The notes: generated by a model not told the origin, from the letters alone. Counted from the first letter of the stretch, positions 1-7,140 are shown. The stretch is DNA of 14,104 nt from CBDUBS01 sp965365445 (GCA_965365445.1 CBDUBS010000086.1:1-14104), one strand, 5' to 3'. Numbers and translations are program-made.

Positions 1-56
1 AGATTCTGCAGGCCATACAGGACGTCTACCTCGATCCCGACGTTACCGTAGCGTAA
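1..56 (+). CDS. C-terminal end of an unidentified protein (partial)
   Basis: An open frame enters from the left edge (first full codon at base 3) and ends at a TAA at 54-56. It gives ILQAIQDVYLDPDVTVA at the C-terminus. The composition is protein-like, and a strong terminator follows 28 bp after the stop, which supports a real gene end here. Seventeen residues are too few to name a family. It lies on the same strand as the AAA+ ATPase gene but is separated from it by the terminator. Confidence 0.5.
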   Translation, partial: ILQAIQDVYLDPDVTVA

Positions 57-84
57 GCATAGCAAGGCAGTCCTGATGGAATTA

Positions 85-119
85 CGTGCCTCCCGGTTAG
101 CCGGGGGGCACGTTTTTTT
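85..119 (+). terminator. Rho-independent terminator
   Basis: A 12-bp stem (85-96 with 101-112, one G-T wobble) closes a four-base loop TTAG and is followed directly by seven T residues at 113-119. It terminates the gene ending at 56. It also lies inside the possible N-terminal extension of the next open frame (from the ATG at 76), so that longer start is very unlikely to be used. Confidence 0.9.
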
Positions 120-225
120 GTTTCTCCATTTCGGTTTCCTCTCTCGGGATTACTACCTTTCGATCCCGAATCTCCGCCTCCTCCGGTGCGTACCAGTCCT
201 ACCCTCACCTTTACCCGCTATCACC

Positions 226-2055
226 ATGGCCGACGAGCATAACGACAAAACGGAACAGGCCGCCCCTACCCTTCCACCTCCTGCAGAAGATATTCCTGTT
301 GCGGATACCGGCACCATGCTCGAGCGGTATACCGCCCATTATCCAGCGTGGGCCAGAGACTTCGCCCGAAAGTACTTTACGAAAACCCTTACCCAGTTCA
401 TTCTTCACGGCAACGTTCGGGATCTTGTTCGGACGAAGCAGGATGAGGAGACCTTCACGTACGTAACCCTGCGGGACTTCCTGGTCAACGACCTGTTTGC
501 CGCCAGGGACTTCATCGTGTTTTACGACCGGGCCAGCGGAATCCACTTTGCGGACAAAGATTCACAGAAAGACTTCAACCGCGCTCTTTCGGGATACGAC
601 ACCATCTTCGGGACGGATTACGCCCAGAAATTGCCGAGAGACCCGGTGCGCGTCTTTTCAGTCATGGAAAACTACTTTCGGCTTCGGCTGTCCGACGGCA
701 AGCGAATCGCCTTCGTGATCGACTACGCCGAAACGATCATACCGATGGCGGAAGCTTCGTCTTATTCCGCCGAAGACCGGAATGCGCTCGTTTTCCTTCA
801 ACGATGGGCTCACGATCCGCTCTTCCTCCAGAGCGACTTCACGGTTTGCCTGATTGCGGAAAACCTGAGCAACCTCAACCAGCAGATCGTCCAGAGCCCG
901 TATTCAGCGGAGCTTCATCTGCTGCTGCCGGATGAAACCGAGCGGTTGGCGTTCATCAACTATTACCTGACCGGCCGGGAGCAATCGTACGGTCGCCACG
1001 CGGACGTACCGCTCGATACGCTCTCGAAGAATACCGCCGGACTCAACTACATCCAGTTACGAACCATTCTGGCGGATGTGCTGGAAAACCGCACACGCCT
1101 GTCGTTCGAAGCGCTGTCCGAGATCAAGAAGCAGATGATCGAGGAAGAAGCATATGGTATGCTCGAGTTCGTGGAGACGGATTATAAACTGGATATGGTT
1201 GCCGGCCACGCGCAAGCAAAGGAGCACTTGCGCCAGGCCGCTAAAGCCCTGCGAAATAACCGCCCGGACGTGCTGCCCATGGGCTATCTGGTGAGCGGAC
1301 CGGTAGGCACGGGTAAAACGTTTCTCATAACCTGTTTTTCGGGTGAGATCGGCATACCCATGGTGAAACTCAAGAACTTCCGCTCCCAGTGGCAGGGTGT
1401 CACGGAAGGTAATCTCGAAAAGATCCTCAATTTACTGGAAGCCATGACTCCGGTAGCGGTTATGATCGATGAGGCCGATGCGGCGCTTGGCGATCGGGAC
1501 CAGCAGGGGGATTCGGGGGTATCCCAACGGGTTTTCGGGCAGATTGCTTCGTTCATGAGCAACCCGAAGCACCGGGGACGGGTAATCTTCTTTCTGGTTA
1601 CGGCTCGCCCGGATCTGATGCCGGTAGACCTCAAACGGCAGGGGCGGGCGGAAGAACATATCGCCCTTTTCTACCCGACATCGCGGGAAGAACGAGAGGA
1701 ACTCTTGCGGGTGATGCTTCGGCGTACCGGAGTCGCACTTCCGCTGGATCAGGTTCCCGAATCGTTATTGAACGGCGAGCGAACGCTCAGCGGCGCCGAT
1801 ATGGAGGCTCTGCTGACCCGGGCGAAATTCAGGGCGGCCGGCGACGGTAACGCGAGCGGCCGGGTTACCGCGGAGATACTGGAGCACGCTGTGGACGACT
1901 TCATCCCGCCGACCTACCCGCTGGAGGTCGAATTGCAGACGCTGGTGGCCGTAGTGGAGTGTACGAGTCGTGACCTGCTTCCGGAGACCTATCGAAACAC
2001 CGACCGCGAAACGATTATCCGACGCATCGATGAACTGAAGCGGCTCGTAAGGTAG
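226..2055 (+). CDS. Two-domain AAA+ ATPase, Ycf46-like
   Basis: A 609-residue cytoplasmic ATPase. The C-terminal AAA+ module (about 320-560) is complete in outline: Walker A GPVGTGKT at 358-365, Walker B with MIDEAD at 413-418, candidate arginine fingers R471/R474 in RQGR, and a sensor-2-like LSGAD at 521-525. The sensor-1 position reads VTARPD rather than the usual T-N-R-P. The N-terminal half (about 35-310) has the fold's outline, with HGNVRDL at 61-67 and a Walker-B-like FVID at 163-166, but no P-loop, so it is probably inactive. An inactive half joined to an active half resembles cyanobacterial Ycf46-type ATPases, which likely remodel protein complexes; the substrate here is unknown. The start at ATG 226 is chosen because the in-frame ATG at 76 precedes a terminator. 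No Shine-Dalgarno sequence is seen. A short Pro/Glu-rich lead (about 1-30) looks disordered. Confidence 0.85.
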   Translation: MADEHNDKTEQAAPTLPPPAEDIPVADTGTMLERYTAHYPAWARDFARKYFTKTLTQFILHGNVRDLVRTKQDEETFTYVTLRDFLVNDLFAARDFIVFYDRASGIHFADKDSQKDFNRALSGYDTIFGTDYAQKLPRDPVRVFSVMENYFRLRLSDGKRIAFVIDYAETIIPMAEASSYSAEDRNALVFLQRWAHDPLFLQSDFTVCLIAENLSNLNQQIVQSPYSAELHLLLPDETERLAFINYYLTGREQSYGRHADVPLDTLSKNTAGLNYIQLRTILADVLENRTRLSFEALSEIKKQMIEEEAYGMLEFVETDYKLDMVAGHAQAKEHLRQAAKALRNNRPDVLPMGYLVSGPVGTGKTFLITCFSGEIGIPMVKLKNFRSQWQGVTEGNLEKILNLLEAMTPVAVMIDEADAALGDRDQQGDSGVSQRVFGQIASFMSNPKHRGRVIFFLVTARPDLMPVDLKRQGRAEEHIALFYPTSREEREELLRVMLRRTGVALPLDQVPESLLNGERTLSGADMEALLTRAKFRAAGDGNASGRVTAEILEHAVDDFIPPTYPLEVELQTLVAVVECTSRDLLPETYRNTDRETIIRRIDELKRLVR

Positions 2056-2058
2056 CAA

Positions 2059-2098
2059 ATGCCGGGGTGCGACAGGGTCGGCGACTGGCGCCCGGCAT
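2059..2098. terminator. Possible shared hairpin between convergent genes
   Basis: ATGCCGGG at 2059-2066 pairs perfectly with CCCGGCAT at 2091-2098 across a 24-base interior that can form a smaller stem (2070-2073 with 2077-2080). It begins 4 bp after the ATPase stop and lies 27 bp beyond the stop of the convergent polyketide synthase gene, so it could end transcripts from both sides. Neither strand has a proper T tract after the stem, which keeps the call weak. Confidence 0.35.
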
Positions 2099-2124
2099 CA
2101 GAAAAAGGCACAACGAGCCGTGCA

Positions 2125-3294
2125 TCATTCCCCTTGAACGGGCTGGTATGTATGGGGTTGCTGTTCTCCGGCCACCCTGAACAGAGCCCCTTCGATGGTG
2201 AGTCCGGGCCCGAACGCCATCGCGAGGCCGCTTCGGATGCCTCGTTCACCCTTTAGTATGCGATCCCATATCCTTTTGAGTACAAAGAGGATGGTTGGCG
2301 AACTCATGTTGCCGTGAAGCCGCAACACCTCCAGGCTGTCATAAACGTCGTCATCGGTAAGGCCAAGTATTTCCTGCGCTTTCTCCACGATGGCCCGCCC
2401 CCCTGGATGAATCGCCCAGAAATCGATATCTCCGCAGGATAGACCATATCGACCGGGTAGGGCCCCGATGAAGGCAGGCAAGTTTTTGGCAATAATGCCC
2501 GGCACCCGGGAGGTCAGACCCATCAAAAAGCCTTTGTCCCCGATATCCCACGACATGTCGCCTATGGAGTCGTCGTCGAGCAGGGCGTAGCTGTCGACAT
2601 ACGCCAGTTTCCCTGCCGCTTCGCCCTCCGACCGCGAAGCCAGAACGACGGCGGCCGCTCCATCCGAAAACAACGCGTTGACGACGGCGCTCTCGAGGGT
2701 ATCCTCCACCTGAAAGTGAAGCGTGCACAATTCGGCGCAAACCAGAAGCACCCGTGCGTCGGGGCGCGAGGTGCAGAACGCATGGGCTACACGCAATGCG
2801 TTGAAAGCGGCATAGCACCCCATGAACCCGATCATGGTTCGTTCGGTATGCGAGGGCAGCCCGAGCCGCTTCACCAGTTCGATATCGATGCCCGGAGCGA
2901 AGAAGCCGGTACAACTCACCGTAATGACATGAGTGATTTCCGAAGGACAAACGGATGACAGGGCCAGAGCGTCCCGGGCGACCGACTCGGCCAGAGGCAG
3001 TACGGACTCCCGGTATTTGCGGTTGCGGGCCGCCGTCGAGGGCTGTGGGTCCAGAGACCAGTTTTTCGGGAAGAACTCAAACGACTCGGGTGTGCAGCCG
3101 TAATCCTCCACGCATGAATACCTGAAATCAATTCCGGACCGTTCATAAATCTGTGGCAGCCGCTTGCGCAGCGCTTCGGACATACCCCCAACATTTTGCA
3201 TGAACGAAGCGGCATATTCCTGCGTTCGATGCAAAGGCGGGTTACCTGTGGCAATGGATTCAATGGTCGTGATTCTACGATCGGGCGATAACAT
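2125..3294 (-). CDS. Type III polyketide synthase (chalcone/stilbene synthase family)
   Basis: A 389-residue homodimer-type ketosynthase of normal family length. The catalytic triad is intact: Cys160 in GFMGCYAAF, His296 in WAIHPGG and Asn329 in HGNMSSP, plus the late AFGPG loop at 360-364 (GFGPG in plant enzymes). These residues load an acyl starter, extend it with malonyl-CoA and cyclise the chain. Bacterial relatives make alkylpyrones, alkylresorcinols or tetrahydroxynaphthalene; the starter cannot be read from sequence alone. The gene lies 33 bp downstream of mazG on the same strand, so the two are probably cotranscribed. A partial Shine-Dalgarno GAGAG lies 7 bases before the ATG. No methyltransferase, oxidase or prenyl-type tailoring gene follows, unlike many bacterial type III clusters. 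Confidence 0.93.
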   Translation of the reverse strand: MLSPDRRITTIESIATGNPPLHRTQEYAASFMQNVGGMSEALRKRLPQIYERSGIDFRYSCVEDYGCTPESFEFFPKNWSLDPQPSTAARNRKYRESVLPLAESVARDALALSSVCPSEITHVITVSCTGFFAPGIDIELVKRLGLPSHTERTMIGFMGCYAAFNALRVAHAFCTSRPDARVLLVCAELCTLHFQVEDTLESAVVNALFSDGAAAVVLASRSEGEAAGKLAYVDSYALLDDDSIGDMSWDIGDKGFLMGLTSRVPGIIAKNLPAFIGALPGRYGLSCGDIDFWAIHPGGRAIVEKAQEILGLTDDDVYDSLEVLRLHGNMSSPTILFVLKRIWDRILKGERGIRSGLAMAFGPGLTIEGALFRVAGEQQPHTYQPVQGE

Positions 3295-3327
3295 GAACGG
3301 ACTCTCAATTCAGAACCTGCATCAGGC

Positions 3328-4140
3328 TCATTCTTCGTGACGTTTCGCTTCTTCCCAGTACGCATCCATCTCAGCGAGCCCCGCCTCGGACATAGTACGT
3401 CCGCTCTCGGCCAGCTTTTGCTCGATAAAGCGCACCCGTCCGGCAAACTTTTCGTTCGTCCTTCGGAGCGCGTTCTCGGAATTGATGCCGATGAAGCGTG
3501 CATAGTTGACGAGCGCAAATAGTAGATCCCCAAACTCGGCTTCGCGTTCCGTCGTACCGGCCCCTGAATCGACAATATGTCGAAATTCCTCGATTTCCTC
3601 TACCACTTTGGACCAGGCTTCATTTCGTTCCGGGAAGTCGAATCCTACGCCGGCCGCTTTTTCCTGAACGCGCTGCGCGCGCAACAGAGCCGGGAGCCGG
3701 CCCGGAACACCCTGAAGAATGGATTTCCGCTTCCCTTCCTTCATTTTTATCTGCTCCCAGTTGGCGAGCACGTCGTTTACGCCCTGCACCGTGATATCCG
3801 AGAAAACGTGCGGATGCCTGCGAATGAGCTTTTCAGCTTCGGTTTCAATTACATCGCCCAGGGAGAACGAACCGTCCTCCTCTGCCATCACACTATGGAA
3901 TACGACGTGCAACAAGATGTCGCCCAGCTCGCGCTTCAGTTCATCCCAGTCCTTCCGGTCGATGGCTTCCAGCGTTTCATACGCCTCCTCGATGAGCAAG
4001 TGCTTCACCGAATCGTGCGTCTGCTCTTTATCCCACGGGCAATCGCGGCGTAACTGGCGGATGATGCGAACGAAATGGACGAACGACTCGGCGGGTTCGT
4101 CCGTGCCTTCAAACAGCGGATCGTATATGGTCAATTTCAT
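3328..4140 (-). CDS. mazG: Nucleoside triphosphate pyrophosphohydrolase MazG
   Basis: A 270-residue house-cleaning enzyme that hydrolyses (d)NTPs, especially aberrant ones, to NMP and pyrophosphate with Mg2+. It has the two tandem MazG repeats of the full-length bacterial form. The first repeat has EEAYE at 51-55 and ELGD at 71-74; the second has EEIEE at 181-185 and EFGD at 202-205. These are the E-x-x-E and E-x-x-D metal ligands. The segment RDCPWDKEQTHDSVKHLL (32-49) is a strong family signature. It is the first gene of a leftward unit with the type III polyketide synthase behind it, and is divergent from ssb. The start has no good ribosome binding site of its own; a 10-codon frame just upstream overlaps the start as ATGA (see separate entry). 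Confidence 0.96.
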   Translation of the reverse strand: MKLTIYDPLFEGTDEPAESFVHFVRIIRQLRRDCPWDKEQTHDSVKHLLIEEAYETLEAIDRKDWDELKRELGDILLHVVFHSVMAEEDGSFSLGDVIETEAEKLIRRHPHVFSDITVQGVNDVLANWEQIKMKEGKRKSILQGVPGRLPALLRAQRVQEKAAGVGFDFPERNEAWSKVVEEIEEFRHIVDSGAGTTEREAEFGDLLFALVNYARFIGINSENALRRTNEKFAGRVRFIEQKLAESGRTMSEAGLAEMDAYWEEAKRHEE

Positions 4141-4169
4141 AGAGCCCGATATTCTTTTTCAGCCGGCAT
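4137..4169 (-). other. Possible 10-codon leader peptide overlapping the mazG start
   Basis: On the minus strand an ATG at 4169-4167 opens MPAEKEYRAL and stops at TGA 4139-4137, so its stop overlaps the mazG ATG (4140-4138) as ATGA. An AAGG at 4181-4178 lies 8 bases before the leader ATG, a better ribosome site than any in front of mazG. This is the usual geometry for translational coupling. A frame this short can easily arise by chance. Confidence 0.25.
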
Positions 4170-4228
4170 GTTAGTTACCTTAGAGGAGGGCGGAAGAACG
4201 ATTTCCACACATCCCTGCCCTGACGCTA

Positions 4229-4244
4229 TGACACAATGTTGTCA
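4229..4244. promoter_or_regulatory. 16-bp inverted repeat, possible operator
   Basis: TGACA (4229-4233) and TGTCA (4240-4244) form a perfect dyad with a six-base spacer CAATGT, centred about 167 bp before the ssb start and 97 bp from the mazG start. Its size suits a dimeric DNA-binding regulator, and it overlaps the only -35-like hexamer seen. No matching second copy was noticed elsewhere in the window, and the regulator is unknown. Confidence 0.3.
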
Positions 4245-4388
4245 ATGCGTTTAAGTATCCTGTGTACGTAAACGTTCTTTCCCTGTTTTCCTTACATCTC
4301 CTGGCGGATTCGTGTCGAAGGACCGGGACAGGCCGGCAAGGCCGGTGGACTCATGAAGAATCGCCAGGAACAACATCAAACCCTATAC

Positions 4389-4396
4389 AGGAGGTG
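4389..4396 (+). promoter_or_regulatory. Strong ribosome binding site of ssb
   Basis: AGGAGGTG lies 7 bases before the ATG at 4404 and is close to a perfect anti-16S match. It decides the start: the in-frame ATG at 4353 would place this site inside the coding region and add 17 residues absent from the SSB family. It stands out because most genes in this window have a weak site or none. Confidence 0.9.
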
Positions 4397-4403
4397 TAAT
4401 AAT

Positions 4404-4892
4404 ATGGCACGCGGCATTAACAAAGTGATCCTGGTCGGTAATCTAGGACAGGATCCGGAAATGCGGTACACGACCAACGGGACGGCCGTTTGCTCCTTGC
4501 GGCTGGCCACCAACGAATCCTACCGGGATTCCGACGGCAACCTGGTAGAGAAAACGGAATGGCATACCATCGTTGCCTGGCAGCGGCTGGCTGAAATTTG
4601 CAGCGAGTATCTCAAAAAAGGGTCACAGGTTTACTTCGAGGGTTCGCTGCAAACCCGCTCGTACGACGACAAGGAAGGCATTACCCGGTACGTTACCGAA
4701 ATCAAGGCCCGCGAGATGATGATCCTCGGCGGTCGTGGTTCATCGGATGACGCTTACGACGAACAACGTCGTCCGGCTTCGGCCGGGCAGCGTCCGGCTG
4801 CGCAACGTAAAGCTCCCCCGGCCCGTCCACAAAACAATGACGCGGATTTCGATAAGGATTCCTTTGGGCCCGATGACGATCTGCCGTTCTGA
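4404..4892 (+). CDS. ssb: Single-stranded DNA-binding protein
   Basis: A 162-residue SSB that coats single-stranded DNA during replication, recombination and repair as a tetramer. The OB fold covers about residues 1-108: the opening MARGINKVILVGNLGQDPE, the WHTIVAW core with aromatic W53 and W59, and the YFEGSLQTRSYDDKEG strand all fit the family. Residues about 110-150 are a polar, Pro/Ala/Gln/Arg-rich flexible linker. The chain ends in DDDLPF, the acidic tip that binds partner repair and replication proteins. The start at 4404 follows a strong ribosome site and matches the family's N-terminus. It appears to be a single-gene unit, since a terminator follows 33 bp after the stop and the nearest upstream gene is divergent. 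Confidence 0.98.
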   Translation: MARGINKVILVGNLGQDPEMRYTTNGTAVCSLRLATNESYRDSDGNLVEKTEWHTIVAWQRLAEICSEYLKKGSQVYFEGSLQTRSYDDKEGITRYVTEIKAREMMILGGRGSSDDAYDEQRRPASAGQRPAAQRKAPPARPQNNDADFDKDSFGPDDDLPF

Positions 4893-4924
4893 AACGCGGT
4901 TCAGCCCGGTTGAGGAAACCCGTC

Positions 4925-4954
4925 AGCCCTCGTGCCCCGGCACGGGGGCTTTTT
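4925..4954 (+). terminator. Rho-independent terminator of ssb
   Basis: AGCCCTCGTGC at 4925-4935 pairs with GCACGGGGGCT at 4940-4950, with one T-G wobble, around a four-base loop, and runs into a T tract at 4950-4954. It separates ssb from the next genes. A GTG at 4932 that would extend the following frame lies inside this stem, so that start is rejected. Confidence 0.88.
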
Positions 4955-5081
4955 CGTCGGGGTAACCGCTGAGCGTATCGGCCTGACCCTACTACGTCCC
5001 GGTCGTCCGATTTTAGTGGCCCGGCAGAAACCTGCCGCTGCGGCGTCCGTTTCCGAAGAGAAGAACCGGATTCGATTCTCT

Positions 5082-6176
5082 ATGGAAAGCGCCGCGAGGA
5101 CCCTTATTCTGGGAGCAGGTAAGACGGCCCGGACGCTGGCCGGCATCCTGGCACGCACCGGCGATGTCATGTTGATTGATACCAACTACGAACACTGCCG
5201 GTTCGCGGAGGACCTCGGCCTGCCCTGCACGCACGGAAATGCCCTCGACAAAAAGATGCTCCGGGAGGCGGGTGGTGAGCGAGTCGGAGCGTTTCTGGCC
5301 GTCACGGCTAATCTGGAGGTAAACGCGCTGGCCGGGCAGTTGGTGCGGACCGTATATGAAACCCCGGCCATTCATCTGGTTGCCCGGTCGGAAACGGAAG
5401 GCCACCGCGCTACGCTGGAGCACCTCGGCGCGACAACCCTGTTCGGTGGACCGGTCCGTCTGGATGAGTGGGATTACTGGCTTCAGCATGACCGGGCGGA
5501 ACGCCTCGGGCTCACACTGCAACACGTGCAGGCCCCATCCACCCTGTTCAGCCGGCTACAGGCGCATCGGTCCAGCATTCCCGTCGCCTTCCGACGGGGA
5601 AACTCCTATCTGCCCGTTCATAGCGGATCCCGCTTCGAGCCGGGCGACCGTGTGATCGTACTTCGCCACAGCGATGCCCTGCCGCTGTTACTCGACCGCT
5701 TCGACCGGTTGGTAGCCCGCTGCCCTGTGCTGGATCTGGACCAGCCCATGTCTACCCTGGAGTTTTTCGAACTGGTTGCCGCCACCCTGTCGGAATCGAT
5801 CGGCCTCGGGGCCGAGGAGCTTACGAGGAGGTTTTTCAGTCACGAATCGATGAGCAGCACGGTGGTCGCTCCCGGGTTTGCCATCCCGCACGTCATCGTG
5901 CCGGAGAGCACCGGATTTCATATCTGCCTGGCCCGGTGCCGGGAAGGGATATCGTTTGCGGCGCAGGAAGAATCGGTCCATGCTCTGTTCGTTCTGGTGC
6001 GTCCGCCTGAAGAGCGAACGTTTCATCTACGGGCACTTGCGGCGATTGCCCAGATCATGCAGGATCCGGAATTCGAGACGCGATGGCTGCTCGCAGGAGG
6101 GCCGGAGGAACTGCGGACGTTGGTGTTACATGCCGACCGCAAACGGTATCCGGAGCGCGAGTTGCAGGCCCGATGA
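5082..6176 (+). CDS. Soluble RCK (TrkA-type) protein with C-terminal PTS EIIA domain
   Basis: A 364-residue cytoplasmic protein with no membrane segment. Residues about 5-135 form a Rossmann RCK_N domain, with glycine-rich GAGKTA at 11-16 and acidic D33 at the end of strand two (LIDTN), and so likely bind NAD(H) or another nucleotide. Residues about 142-196 look like an RCK_C ligand-binding domain, ending in the typical FEPGDRVIVL. Residues about 220-350 are an EIIA type-2 (FruA/PtsN-like) domain with the phosphorylatable His270 in FAIPH. The RCK part closely resembles the cytosolic tail of NhaP-type antiporters (LIDTN, then GNAL, then ANLEVNALA). The likely role is sensing nucleotide or phosphotransfer state and gating a cation transporter, probably the antiporter encoded at 7154. 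ATG 5082 is chosen because upstream starts are GTG codons, one of them inside the ssb terminator; it has no clear Shine-Dalgarno sequence. Confidence 0.85.
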   Translation: MESAARTLILGAGKTARTLAGILARTGDVMLIDTNYEHCRFAEDLGLPCTHGNALDKKMLREAGGERVGAFLAVTANLEVNALAGQLVRTVYETPAIHLVARSETEGHRATLEHLGATTLFGGPVRLDEWDYWLQHDRAERLGLTLQHVQAPSTLFSRLQAHRSSIPVAFRRGNSYLPVHSGSRFEPGDRVIVLRHSDALPLLLDRFDRLVARCPVLDLDQPMSTLEFFELVAATLSESIGLGAEELTRRFFSHESMSSTVVAPGFAIPHVIVPESTGFHICLARCREGISFAAQEESVHALFVLVRPPEERTFHLRALAAIAQIMQDPEFETRWLLAGGPEELRTLVLHADRKRYPERELQAR

Positions 6177-6256
6177 GGCAGGACCTGGGGCCAGAGGAGC
6201 CGGCAGCATCATCTTACGAAAACCCCTCGACACGTAGAACGAGATATCTCCGAAAC

Positions 6257-7108
6257 ATGCAATTGTATCGACACATCGGCATTTCAGTGGCCTTTTCTCC
6301 CCGATTGGAAGCGTTGCTTCGGGAGGGAGCCCGGTTATCGGCGGTCATGGCCGAAAGAGTCAGCATTCTCCACGTAGGGCCGGCAACGCCGGAGAAAGAG
6401 GGGCGACTGGCGGATTTGCTCGGCGAGTGCGGCTATCCGGCAGCTACCGAGGTCCACTGGATCGAAGGCGATCCGGCAAGCGCACTTCCCGATGCCGCCG
6501 AGAAGAGCGGACTCGATCTGATCGTGGCAGGCGCGCTGGAGCGCGAGCAGAGCCTCCGGTACTTTCTCGGCTCCGTCGCGAGAAATCTGGTACGCGAGGC
6601 TCCGTCCTCGGTGTTTTTATTTACCGAACCGGGCGTAAAACCCGAACCGATGCGACGCATCGTGTTTTTTACGGATTTTTCGGAGCATTCTCTCATTGCG
6701 CTGGCCAAAACGATCCGATTTGCCGCCCTGGAGAAAGCAGAGAAGATTTTCGTGCTCAGCGTACAGCCGGAATTTGGCGACGCTATGGTTTTCTCGGACG
6801 GGGTTCGCAGAGATAAGGCCCGGAACTATTACAACGCATCGATGGACGCCGGAAAAGCGTTGCTTCGCGATTTCGTCGATGCCGCCGGCGACAGCCGAAC
6901 GCCCGTCGAAACGTATTGCCTCAGCGGGCATGGAGGCCAGGTTACAGCCGACTTCGTTCGCCGGCAGCAGGCCGACATGCTCGTAATGCCCTCTCCGGAT
7001 GTTGGAGGCCATATTTTCGAACGCATTTTTCCTTCAGATATGGAGTGGATCCTTCGCGAGATTCCCTGCAACCTGTGGGTCGTCCGCGAGCGGATCAATA
7101 AACCCTGA
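6257..7108 (+). CDS. Tandem universal stress protein (UspA family)
   Basis: A 283-residue cytoplasmic protein with two Usp domains, about 1-125 and 131-278. Each begins with the family strand: YRHIGISVAFSP at 4-15 and MRRIVFFTDFSEHS at 132-145. The usual ATP-binding motif (G-2x-G-9x-G-S/T) is only partly kept in domain 1 (GS at 105-106, without the first glycine pair) and is missing in domain 2, where the region reads FPSD. ATP binding is therefore doubtful. The start at 6257 matches family N-termini. An in-frame ATG at 6173 overlaps the previous stop as ATGA and would add 28 residues unlike any Usp domain; coupling from that site cannot be excluded. It sits between an RCK-EIIA protein and an antiporter, a common place for Usp proteins that modulate transporters. 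Confidence 0.9.
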   Translation: MQLYRHIGISVAFSPRLEALLREGARLSAVMAERVSILHVGPATPEKEGRLADLLGECGYPAATEVHWIEGDPASALPDAAEKSGLDLIVAGALEREQSLRYFLGSVARNLVREAPSSVFLFTEPGVKPEPMRRIVFFTDFSEHSLIALAKTIRFAALEKAEKIFVLSVQPEFGDAMVFSDGVRRDKARNYYNASMDAGKALLRDFVDAAGDSRTPVETYCLSGHGGQVTADFVRRQQADMLVMPSPDVGGHIFERIFPSDMEWILREIPCNLWVVRERINKP

Positions 7109-7125
7109 GTATCCATCCCTATTCC

Positions 7126-7140
7126 GGGTGCACCCTTTTT
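7126..7140 (+). other. Short palindrome with T run between usp and the antiporter gene
   Basis: GGGTGCACCC at 7126-7135 is self-complementary and is followed by five T residues. A hairpin could pair only three bases around a four-base loop, too little for a convincing terminator. Partial attenuation, or nothing at all, is more likely. Confidence 0.2.

Larger units (their letters stand above)
4141..4403. promoter_or_regulatory. Divergent control region between mazG and ssb
   Basis: This 263-bp stretch must hold promoters for mazG (leftward) and ssb (rightward). The central part, roughly 4225-4300, is more AT-rich than the flanking genes. A TTGTCA at 4239-4244 could serve as a -35 for ssb, but no convincing -10 lies at the right spacing, so no promoter is assigned. 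Further right are GC-rich inverted pieces around 4323-4347 in the ssb leader. Confidence 0.5.

Noticed and set aside
76..225. N-terminal extension of the ATPase from ATG 76
   Set aside because: It contains a strong intrinsic terminator at 85-119 and its translation is low-quality; ATG 226 gives a normal hydrophilic start.
4932..5081. Extension of the RCK-EIIA protein to GTG 4932
   Set aside because: The GTG sits inside the ssb terminator stem and the first residues simply translate the hairpin. Kept only as a possible relic in the findings.
6083..6256. Extension of the Usp protein upstream of 6257
   Set aside because: It overlaps the RCK-EIIA gene out of frame and adds residues unlike any Usp domain. 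Only the ATGA start at 6173 remains a weak alternative.
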